DNA of 5,906 bases, from contig UQMV01000065.1 in NCBI GenBank assembly GCA_900542315.1, positions 1 to 5,906 of the forward strand, in the 5' to 3' direction. Each line of letters opens with the position of its first letter. Positions within the stretch are counted from its first letter, which is position 1. Shown one piece after another: positions 1-5,242 of this stretch. The translations under genes were made by a program, and so were the position numbers. Source of the stretch: an uncultured Collinsella sp. (lineage in GTDB: Bacteria > Actinomycetota > Coriobacteriia > Coriobacteriales > Coriobacteriaceae). The notes under the pieces were generated by a model that did not search any database, was not told the DNA's origin, and saw nothing but the letters and a program-made list of their open reading frames with translations.

Positions 1-661
1 CCTCGACCAGGGGCATGAGCTCGTTCACCCGCTCGACGATGCGGCGCTGCTCAGCGAGAGGCGGAATCGGAAGAAATAGCTCTTTTAGCACTGCTGCTTT
101 GATTCCTTTTGCGGTCGTCCCCGTGGCATGATCCTTAACTTGAATTTGGAACAGTGGAGATAGAATTATTTGGCAGAACAGGGCATTGTCTGGACCAACT
201 GTGCCGTAATTCTGAAGGGTAATGACACGCTGTCCACAGCTGCAACGTTTCATTTCGCATATCGCGCAATACCCCATCGGGGCTTCGGTTGTAAACAGCA
301 AATCGCCATGGTGGGTCTCTCCGCGAGACAAGCGTGTTGCATATTCGTCTTCTGAAATATACTCCTCGCGTGTGTAATCAATATAGCCTTGGCGAATGTT
401 GCTCGCAGTCATTAGTCGAACACCTGAAGGTGATTTGTGAGGTGTTTTACCCCTGTAATCAATGAAGTTATATACGGTTTCCAGCCTTGCCCAAGCCCAC
501 CCCTCGGGCAGCTCCTCAAACGGCACTTCGTTCGCGATGCACTTATCGCTAGTCACGCGACCCTTGGCATCCACCTTCTTCTCATAGGGGGAGCCATCGG
601 AACCGGATTGGCTTTCAACTGTATTCGCGACAAGCGTTGTAAAATCTAGTGAGACGAGCAT
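1..661 (-). CDS. hsdS: Type I restriction-modification specificity subunit HsdS (3' end beyond the left edge)
   Basis: HsdS chooses the DNA target for a type I HsdR/HsdM/HsdS complex. Reading leftwards from the ATG at 661-659 gives 220 residues without a stop up to the window edge. Residues about 20-50 form a linker (GSDGSPYEK, then CIANEVPFEELPEGWAW) of the kind that precedes a target-recognition domain. Residues about 51-195 are one such domain, ending in GTTAKGIKAAVLKEL. Residues 197-220 carry the conserved LFLPIPPLAEQRRIVERV motif that starts the helical spacer. The start is supported by GGAG 8 nt upstream and by a stop in frame at 697-695. In family members I recall, the GSDGSPYEK linker usually follows an earlier conserved stretch, so this protein may be N-terminally shortened or a half-size specificity subunit. 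No hsdM or hsdR is visible; they could lie left of the window. Family call is firm, completeness unknown. Confidence 0.9.
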   Translation of the reverse strand, partial: MLVSLDFTTLVANTVESQSGSDGSPYEKKVDAKGRVTSDKCIANEVPFEELPEGWAWARLETVYNFIDYRGKTPHKSPSGVRLMTASNIRQGYIDYTREEYISEDEYATRLSRGETHHGDLLFTTEAPMGYCAICEMKRCSCGQRVITLQNYGTVGPDNALFCQIILSPLFQIQVKDHATGTTAKGIKAAVLKELFLPIPPLAEQRRIVERVNELMPLVE

Positions 662-669
662 CCCGGTTG

Positions 670-673
670 CTCC
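670..673 (-). promoter_or_regulatory. Ribosome binding site of hsdS
   Basis: On the minus strand GGAG is followed by eight bases (CAACCGGG) and then the ATG at 661. This decides the start, because no other ATG, GTG or TTG lies between it and the in-frame stop at 697-695. Confidence 0.65.
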
Positions 674-741
674 AGCGCTTCGATGCTCTGGTCTTTAGCG
701 CCTTTCGTTCAGTGGGGGACTGACCGCAAGCGGCGTAAACA

Positions 742-750
742 AGAAAGGGG
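742..750 (+). promoter_or_regulatory. Ribosome binding site of the GmrSD-like gene
   Basis: AGAAAGGGG is followed by a 10-nt spacer and the ATG at 761. The spacer is slightly long, but the site is the only purine-rich stretch nearby and the start it gives matches the usual N-terminus of the family. The rest of the 99-bp divergent intergenic region shows no promoter I would call. Confidence 0.6.
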
Positions 751-760
751 ACAAGCGTAA

Positions 761-2884
761 ATGAAAGCAACCGAGGCGAATCTGCTTGACCTTATGGGCG
801 TGGCGAAGATGCAGTTCGTCATTCCCGTGTACCAGCGAGTTTACTCGTGGAGTGTAAAAGAGTGCGAGGTGCTTTGGGATGACGTCATGCGAGCGGGTCG
901 TGATGGCGTATCGCACTTCGTGGGGTCGATGCTTTATATCCCCGAGTCCGAGAGCTCTGCCACGAGCATTTCGCGCGTGCTTCTGATTGACGGACAGCAG
1001 CGCATGACGACGTTTTCGCTGATGATTGCTGCCTTGGCTGACTATCTGGAGGGTAATCCCGACAAGGCCGGCTTCCTTGGCGATCTCAAGATCTCAGCGC
1101 TGCGGAAGAACTACCTCTTTAACGATGATGACTACAACGGCCTGGCGCGCTACAAATTGGTGCTCTCGCAGGACGATAAAGAGACGCTGTTCTCCATCGT
1201 GTCTGGGTCTCCCGTGCCGGATGAAAAATCGGATCGTATTGTCGAGAACCACGCATTCTTCCGTGAAAAGATGCACGGGAAATCATTCGACCCTGCAAGG
1301 CTTTGGGCGGGGCTAAACCGCGTGCAGGTCATCGACACTAAGCTCACCGCTGGCGTTGATAATGCCCAGCTCATATTTGAGTCCATGAACTCCAAGGGTA
1401 AGCCGCTCACGCCTATCGACCTCATTCGTAACTACGTTCTTATGTCGCTTCCCAACGACGAGCAGACCAAGCTCTACGAGGGTTACTGGCATCCGCTCGA
1501 GCGCTTGTTCGGAAAAGGCGGCGAAGAAGAGTTCAATGCATTTATCTGGTACTGGCTGTGGCTTAAAGTTCCCAATAGGATGCCGAAGGAGAACGAGGCC
1601 TACTACGAGTTTAAGCGCTATTTCGCCGACGACTACGATGGTGACACCGAGGGCCTGCTTAAGGAGCTGCGTGGGTATGCACATAGATACGCCAGTCTGT
1701 TCCTTGGTAAGGAGAAGGACGACGGACTGCGCCGAGTGTTCGGCAGAATCGTAAGCCTCGACGTGAAGCAGATAAGGCCCCTCTTAATGTTGCTTTATTC
1801 GGTTTACGAGGGGAATGGACTAGACCGCAATGCGTTTTTACGTATCTGCGAGACTATCGAGTCGTTTCTGTTCAGGCGAGCGGTTTGCGGCAGACTTACC
1901 ACGGGCCTAAATAATTTCTTTGCCGGCATGTATCGCAATCTCGAGCAGCAGGACGATATCGAGGAGTACGTTACGGCGATGCTCCTTATCCACAGCAGCG
2001 GCATGACCGCATACTTTCCGACAGACGAGCATTTTGTCGAGGAGTTTAAGACGCGTGACTGCTACAACCGCTTCTCTAAAAAGCGCTATTACCTGGAACG
2101 CATGGAGAACTGGCACCACCCGAAGGAGTCCATCTCAGCCGACGATTACCAGATCGAGCACATCATGCCCCAGACGATCGATGATGAGCACGGCTGGAAG
2201 GAATCGCTTGGTGAGAACTGGGAAGACGTCCACGACAGGCTGTGCAACAACTTGGGAAATCTTACGCTGACGGGCTACAACCAGGAGTACTCAAACCGGT
2301 CGTTCTCGGACAAGCTCAATCTGCCTGACGTCGGATTTAAGTGCAGCCCGCTCTACCTAAACAAATCGATTGTCTCGCATGAAAAATGGGGTGAGGAAGA
2401 GATTGGGCAGCGCGCGGACGAGCTGGCGAAAGAAGCGTGCGAGATATGGAAGTATCCCGACCTTCCGGCAGACGTCGTCGACAAGTACCGTCCTTCTCGT
2501 GGGGAGTCTGACGAGGCTCCTGTCTGGACTCTGCAGGAGAACCACCCCACCTTTGCCGAAGGTGGGCTCAACCAGAAGCTTTTCGATGAGGTGCGCGAGT
2601 CCGTTCTGAGTGGTAACCCTTCGTGGGAGTCCTACATAGCTAAGTACTATGTAGGCTTCAGGTCGGGCAAGCGAAAACTGCATGCCGTGCTAGAAGGCAG
2701 GACCAGCAACGGTGGTTGGATTGCCGTTGGCTTGGCAAAGAGTGTGGATGATCTAACGGATCCAGAGGACATGTGCCAGGACAAGCGTACGCAGGGTGGA
2801 TTTGGCCCGGGCTTACCCACTTACGTTGCGCTTCGAAATGCCGATGACATTCCTGCGGTGCTCGATCTCATAAAGCAGTGCTAG
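761..2884 (+). CDS. GmrSD-family (DUF262 + HNH/DUF1524) protein, probable type IV restriction endonuclease
   Basis: The 707-residue protein joins the two halves of a GmrSD enzyme in one chain. The N-terminal DUF262 (ParB/Srx-like) domain shows FVIPVYQRVYSW at 19-30, HFVGS at 52-56 and the nucleotide-binding motif LIDGQQRMTT at 75-84. The family signature IFESMNSKGKPLTPIDLIRN is at 205-224. The DUF1524 HNH nuclease domain shows IEHIMPQ at 465-471 (His467) and NNLGNLTLTGYNQEYSNRSF at 496-515, including the Asn residues expected of the finger. A C-terminal piece, about 588-707, resembles the DUF5655-type tail often found on these proteins. Characterised GmrSD and BrxU relatives cleave phage DNA with modified (for example glucosylated) cytosine using NTP hydrolysis; substrate here is inferred only. 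All key motifs are intact. It is divergent from hsdS and shares no operon with a visible gene. Other DUF262/DUF1524 proteins such as SspE act with DNA phosphorothioation, but no dnd or ssp genes are seen. Confidence 0.93.
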   Translation: MKATEANLLDLMGVAKMQFVIPVYQRVYSWSVKECEVLWDDVMRAGRDGVSHFVGSMLYIPESESSATSISRVLLIDGQQRMTTFSLMIAALADYLEGNPDKAGFLGDLKISALRKNYLFNDDDYNGLARYKLVLSQDDKETLFSIVSGSPVPDEKSDRIVENHAFFREKMHGKSFDPARLWAGLNRVQVIDTKLTAGVDNAQLIFESMNSKGKPLTPIDLIRNYVLMSLPNDEQTKLYEGYWHPLERLFGKGGEEEFNAFIWYWLWLKVPNRMPKENEAYYEFKRYFADDYDGDTEGLLKELRGYAHRYASLFLGKEKDDGLRRVFGRIVSLDVKQIRPLLMLLYSVYEGNGLDRNAFLRICETIESFLFRRAVCGRLTTGLNNFFAGMYRNLEQQDDIEEYVTAMLLIHSSGMTAYFPTDEHFVEEFKTRDCYNRFSKKRYYLERMENWHHPKESISADDYQIEHIMPQTIDDEHGWKESLGENWEDVHDRLCNNLGNLTLTGYNQEYSNRSFSDKLNLPDVGFKCSPLYLNKSIVSHEKWGEEEIGQRADELAKEACEIWKYPDLPADVVDKYRPSRGESDEAPVWTLQENHPTFAEGGLNQKLFDEVRESVLSGNPSWESYIAKYYVGFRSGKRKLHAVLEGRTSNGGWIAVGLAKSVDDLTDPEDMCQDKRTQGGFGPGLPTYVALRNADDIPAVLDLIKQC

Positions 2885-2890
2885 GTTGAA

Positions 2891-2913
2891 GGCCGGGAAT
2901 CTAGTTCCCGGCC
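2891..2913. terminator. Hairpin after the GmrSD-like gene, possible bidirectional terminator
   Basis: GGCCGGGAA (2891-2899) pairs perfectly with TTCCCGGCC (2905-2913) around a 5-nt loop, 6 bp after the stop of the GmrSD-like gene. The position between convergent coding stretches suits a terminator, but neither side has a T-run, so intrinsic termination may be weak. Confidence 0.5.
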
Positions 2914-2951
2914 CTTGCCAGCTCAAAATCGTCGATGGCTCGTCCGCCCGT

Positions 2952-3161
2952 CTACACCCCTACGATCCTGCGGGCCGCACTCAGCAGCTCGTACTCCCTC
3001 TGGCTCCACTGGCGCAGCTCGGCCGCGCGCGCGGCGTCGCGGCACAGGTCCAGGAATGCCTCGGCTCCCTCGCAGAAGCACTCACGTGCAAAGGCGCCCG
3101 AGCCGCTTGCGATGCACGCGCTGTCGGCGAAGAGCTATCGGCTAGACGATTCGCGCGGACA
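2952..3161 (-). pseudogene. Decayed fragment of a small gene, homologous to the gene at 4800-5093
   Basis: Read on the minus strand, codons 3134-2955 give 60 residues (LFADSACIASGSG... to ...SAARRIVGV) followed by TAG at 2954-2952. They align without gaps to the last 60 residues of the gene at 4800-5093, 46 of 60 identical; the QWSQREYELLSAAR and GSGAFA-ECFCEG stretches match best. Just upstream, where the intact copy has Trp-Glu, this copy has CGA TAG, so an in-frame stop (3137-3135) breaks it. Recognisable similarity continues about seven more codons to roughly 3158 and then fades, so the 5' third is missing. No start codon or ribosome site is in place. It is richer in G+C than the flanking defence genes. 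Function of the family unknown to me. Confidence 0.75.
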
Positions 3162-3201
3162 GCGGCTAAAGCGGGCGTGGGATAAATCGATAATTGATGA
3201 G

Positions 3202-3219
3202 AACGAACACGTGTTCGTT
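3202..3219. promoter_or_regulatory. 18-bp perfect palindrome resembling a LexA (SOS) box
   Basis: AACGAACACGTGTTCGTT is its own reverse complement. Its core CGAAC-ACGT-GTTCG fits the LexA box known from Gram-positive bacteria (CGAACRNRYGTTYG). A TGG-TAAGAT element at 3224-3232 could be an extended -10 just downstream, which would place the box within a promoter. No intact SOS gene follows: the next coding sequence is abiEi, 200 bp away. It could instead bind another dyad-symmetric repressor. Confidence 0.45.
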
Positions 3220-3236
3220 TATATGGTAAGATATAT

Positions 3237-3283
3237 GCCGGCGGGAGCGATTTCATTCGATATCGTTCTTGCCGGTACTTTTT
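3237..3283 (+). terminator. Long hairpin plus T-run, intrinsic terminator or attenuator
   Basis: GCCGGCGGGAGCGAT (3237-3251) pairs with ATCGTTCTTGCCGGT (3262-3276) over 15 positions as plus-strand RNA, four of them G-U. Two further pairs can form inside, closing on a small loop. Five T residues follow at 3279-3283. On the minus strand the G-U pairs become A-C mismatches and no T-run follows, so the signal belongs to rightward transcription. It starts 17 bp after the LexA-like palindrome and lies 136 bp before abiEi. Confidence 0.55.
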
Positions 3284-3383
3284 ACTTCCGCATGCTGTCG
3301 GCGCGGACTTCGAATTCAGAGAGGGCGGTTGCAATGCTATACGAATTTAAATAGATCTCTAATGCTTGATTAAGACCATGTCT

Positions 3384-3421
3384 ATGTCAAAAGACATACA
3401 AAAGTGTTAGTCTTTTGACAT
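3384..3421 (+). promoter_or_regulatory. abiE promoter/operator: 12-bp inverted repeat overlapping the start codon
   Basis: ATGTCAAAAGAC (3384-3395) and GTCTTTTGACAT (3410-3421) are perfect reverse complements separated by 14 nt; each arm is itself nearly palindromic (TGTC-AAAA-GACA and GTC-TTTT-GAC). The second arm includes the first two bases of the abiEi ATG. A possible -35 (ATGTCA, 3384-3389) and a TANNNT-type -10 (TAGTCT, 3408-3413) with an 18-bp spacer fall on the two arms, which would put the transcription start at or next to the A of the ATG. AbiEi antitoxins are known to repress their own operon by binding inverted repeats, so this is the expected operator. The repeat is seen directly; promoter hexamers and binding are inference. 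Confidence 0.65.
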
Positions 3422-3947
3422 GAAACACTTTGATGAAATATTCGAACTGGCGGCAGATGGCTACGGCATCGTGACTGCTGCGCAGGCACGCGAGATTGGC
3501 GTAACCACCGGAGAACTGAGCCGATGGTGTGCCACTGGGAAATTGATGCGCCGAGGACATGGGGTGTACAAGCTCACCCAATGGGTTCCGACGCCCCGTG
3601 ACGTCTTTGCGGAGGCAGTGGCTCTTGTTGGTGACGAGGGTTTCCTGTGGGGCGAATCAGTGCTGTCTATGCACGCACTTGCACTTGTTGATCCTCGTGC
3701 CGTGACCGTAGCAACACCAAAGCGTATTCGCCGCAAACTGCCAGCTTGGGTAAAAACAGTGTGCGCTCCAGAGAATGCGAAAACGACGTTCTATGAAGGA
3801 ATCCCTTCTCAATGCGTTGCCGATGCGATTGAGGCTTGTAAGGGGTCCGTTATGACCGAACGCCTCATCGAGGCAACCAAGCACGCTCAAGCCGAGGGCC
3901 TTATTACCTCCAATGAGCATGAGAGACTGATGAAGGAGCTGTCGTGA
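3420..3947 (+). CDS. abiEi: AbiEi antitoxin of a type IV toxin-antitoxin system
   Basis: The 175-residue protein is the antitoxin and transcriptional repressor of an AbiE abortive-infection pair. Residues about 4-52 form the N-terminal winged helix typical of the family (IFELAADGYGIVTAAQARE, then LSRWCATGKLMRRGHGVYKL). The rest, about 60-175, matches the AbiEi C-terminal antitoxin domain in layout (DVFAEAVALVGDEGFLWGES, SMHALALVDPRAVTVATPKR). The ATG at 3420 is forced by an in-frame TAG at 3408-3410 and the absence of another early ATG. There is no Shine-Dalgarno sequence before it, and the inverted-repeat operator runs into the ATG, so a leaderless mRNA is likely. The gene overlaps abiEii by 4 nt. 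In type IV systems the antitoxin does not bind the toxin but counters its effect. Confidence 0.93.
   Translation: MKHFDEIFELAADGYGIVTAAQAREIGVTTGELSRWCATGKLMRRGHGVYKLTQWVPTPRDVFAEAVALVGDEGFLWGESVLSMHALALVDPRAVTVATPKRIRRKLPAWVKTVCAPENAKTTFYEGIPSQCVADAIEACKGSVMTERLIEATKHAQAEGLITSNEHERLMKELS
3933..3938 (+). promoter_or_regulatory. Ribosome binding site of abiEii inside abiEi
   Basis: AAGGAG followed by five bases (CTGTC) and the GTG at 3944. It lies within the last codons of abiEi and supports the GTG start that overlaps the abiEi TGA. Confidence 0.75.
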
Positions 3948-4777
3948 AGGAAGTCAAGAAGCCAACCAGCAGACGTAACCTTGACATAGCGATAGACCGA
4001 CTCTGCACTGATTTGAGCGAAGAACCGGGCCGCGTTAAAAGGCTCATTGCGGCCGTTGTTGTTGGGCAAATGCTACCCGATGGAGCCGCAAAGGGTGGAA
4101 ATGCCCTGAAGATTCGCTTTGGGAAGGATGCCACGCGGTTCTCGCGCGACCTCGATACCGCCAGGGCATCCTCACTGAACGATTACATGACGAAGCTTGA
4201 AGATTCGCTTACTATAGGCTGGAACGGATTCTCGGGTGCCATTGTTCCGAGGGAGCCCGCATCTCCGAAGGGAATTCCAACTGCTTACGTCATGCGTCCG
4301 TTCGAAATCAAGATTGCCTACAATGGTAAATCGTGGATGACGCTGCCGCTTGAGGTCGGTCATAACGAAATCGGCGACGCCGACGATCCCGATATGGTTT
4401 CCTCGCCTGAAGCTGCGGCAATATTGAAAGGTCTCGGGTTTCCCGAACCGGGGCCGGTTCCGTGCATGAGGCTCGAGCATCAGATTGCCCAGAAACTTCA
4501 TGCTGCGAGCAGCCCCGGCAGCGAGCGCGCCCATGATCTGATAGATCTGCAGATTGCAATTTCCAACGGGGAAATTGATTACCTAAGAACTCGAGAGGTC
4601 TGTATCAGACTCTTTGCGTATCGTGCGGAGCAGGAGTGGCCTCCAATGATCTCGAGGGGGGTGGGCTGGGACTCACTGTATTTCTCCCAGGCGGAAGGAC
4701 TTAACGTTTTGCCGACTGTCGATGATGCCGTGGCATGGGCGAACGACTTGATTGCAAAAATCGATTCTGCTCGTTAG
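3944..4777 (+). CDS. abiEii: AbiEii nucleotidyltransferase-fold toxin
   Basis: The 277-residue protein is the toxin of the AbiE pair; relatives are DNA polymerase beta-like nucleotidyltransferases that arrest growth, which limits phage spread. Family motifs are all visible: KGGNAL at 50-55, TRFSRDLD at 64-71 (Asp69 and Asp71 as likely metal ligands), EHQIAQKLHA at 178-187 (Lys184) and RAHDLIDL at 195-202 (Asp198). Length is close to that usual for the family. It starts with GTG in a GTGA overlap with the abiEi stop, so translational coupling is likely, and it ends with tandem TAG TGA. Only 22 bp separate its stop from the stop of the convergent small gene at 4800, and no terminator is seen there, so the right boundary of the acquired module may lie within that gap. 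Nothing suggests inactivation. Confidence 0.93.
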   Translation: MKEVKKPTSRRNLDIAIDRLCTDLSEEPGRVKRLIAAVVVGQMLPDGAAKGGNALKIRFGKDATRFSRDLDTARASSLNDYMTKLEDSLTIGWNGFSGAIVPREPASPKGIPTAYVMRPFEIKIAYNGKSWMTLPLEVGHNEIGDADDPDMVSSPEAAAILKGLGFPEPGPVPCMRLEHQIAQKLHAASSPGSERAHDLIDLQIAISNGEIDYLRTREVCIRLFAYRAEQEWPPMISRGVGWDSLYFSQAEGLNVLPTVDDAVAWANDLIAKIDSAR

Positions 4778-4799
4778 TGACACTGCTGAGATCTCTCGT

Positions 4800-5093
4800 T
4801 TACGCCATAGCAATCCCGCGCGCTGCACTCAACAGCTCATACTCCCTCTGACTCCACTGGCGCAGCTCGGCAGCCTCGACGGCATCACGACACAGGTCCA
4901 AAAATACCTCGGTGCCCTCGCAGAAGCACTCGTGGGCAAAGGCGCCGGATCCGTCGGCAACGCACACGCCATCGGCTAACAGCTCCCAGCTAGACGCCCC
5001 GCGCGAGTCATCTCCAAGCAGCTTGATCTGCAGAACATGTGGGCCGCCAGCGGCACATGGCCCTTCTTCCAACGCCTGCACCGTAAAGCGCAT
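4800..5093 (-). CDS. Small protein of unknown function, intact relative of the fragment at 2952-3161
   Basis: From ATG 5093-5091 the frame encodes 97 residues and ends in TAA at 4802-4800. I do not recognise the family. It begins MRFTVQALEEG, contains VLQIKLLGDD at about 20-29, SSWELLADG at 34-42, a Cys pair in HECFCEG at 54-60 and a C-terminal helical stretch with LRQWSQREYELLSAAR. There is no signal peptide or membrane segment, so it is probably cytoplasmic. The frame stays open upstream to a GTG at 5180, but that extension overlaps a probable terminator and a repeat-like tract and reads less like protein. The chosen ATG has no Shine-Dalgarno sequence, so the native 5' region may have been lost. 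It is convergent with abiEii. The fragment left of abiE matches its last 60 residues at 77%. Confidence 0.6.
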   Translation of the reverse strand: MRFTVQALEEGPCAAGGPHVLQIKLLGDDSRGASSWELLADGVCVADGSGAFAHECFCEGTEVFLDLCRDAVEAAELRQWSQREYELLSAARGIAMA

Positions 5094-5106
5094 CTGGAGG
5101 GACAGA

Positions 5107-5159
5107 GTGTAAAATCCGGAAAAGTGTGAAATGGGCACCTTAAAACTTCGGAAAAGTGT
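5107..5159. repeat. Short spaced direct repeats CGGAAAAGTGT and GTGTRAAAT
   Basis: CGGAAAAGTGT occurs at 5117-5127 and 5149-5159, 32 bp apart. GTGTAAAAT (5107-5115) and GTGTGAAAT (5124-5132) overlap the same tract, giving three AGTGT-containing units in 55 bp. The tract is AT-rich compared with its surroundings and lies between the small gene and the terminator of the membrane-protein gene. It may be a regulator site or the remains of an older gene end; I cannot decide. Confidence 0.35.
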
Positions 5160-5170
5160 AGCTGGATGAC

Positions 5171-5196
5171 AAAACAGCACTTAGAAGCCGGTGCTG
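5171..5196 (-). terminator. Possible intrinsic terminator of the membrane-protein gene
   Basis: On the minus strand CAGCAC, ten bases, GTGCTG and then TTTT form a short hairpin with a T-run, 47 bp after the stop codon at 5243. The 6-bp stem is modest, but position and direction fit. Confidence 0.4.
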
Positions 5197-5242
5197 GATG
5201 CGGGATTCTGCGGCCGCCTTCAGCCCTCGCCTTCAGTCCTCG

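Noticed and set aside
170..649. Plus-strand open frames at 170-355 and 437-649
   Set aside because: They lie opposite hsdS, whose minus-strand frame carries clear family motifs throughout; the plus frames show no recognisable protein.
646..711. A 20-codon minus-strand frame ending SIEALEQPGCSSH just over the hsdS start, as a possible tail of hsdM
   Set aside because: It is closed upstream by TGA at 711-709, has no start codon, and is too short to tell from chance.
2886..3354. Overlapping plus-strand frames of 76-139 codons
   Set aside because: They are antisense to the decayed gene fragment, whose minus-strand frame matches the gene at 4800-5093. High G+C explains the lack of stops.
3223..3354. 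A 43-residue frame starting just after the LexA-like palindrome, as a possible SOS-induced peptide
   Set aside because: No Shine-Dalgarno sequence, no hydrophobic segment or family resemblance, and the hairpin with T-run at 3237-3283 would end the transcript inside it.
3415..3443. Perfect TTGACA at 3415-3420 as the -35 of a promoter inside abiEi
   Set aside because: No acceptable -10 follows at 16-18 bp, and a start there would leave abiEi without a usable start codon before its winged helix.
4778..4799. Terminator between abiEii and the convergent small gene
   Set aside because: Only the 8-bp palindrome GAGATCTC (4788-4795) is present, with no loop or T-run.
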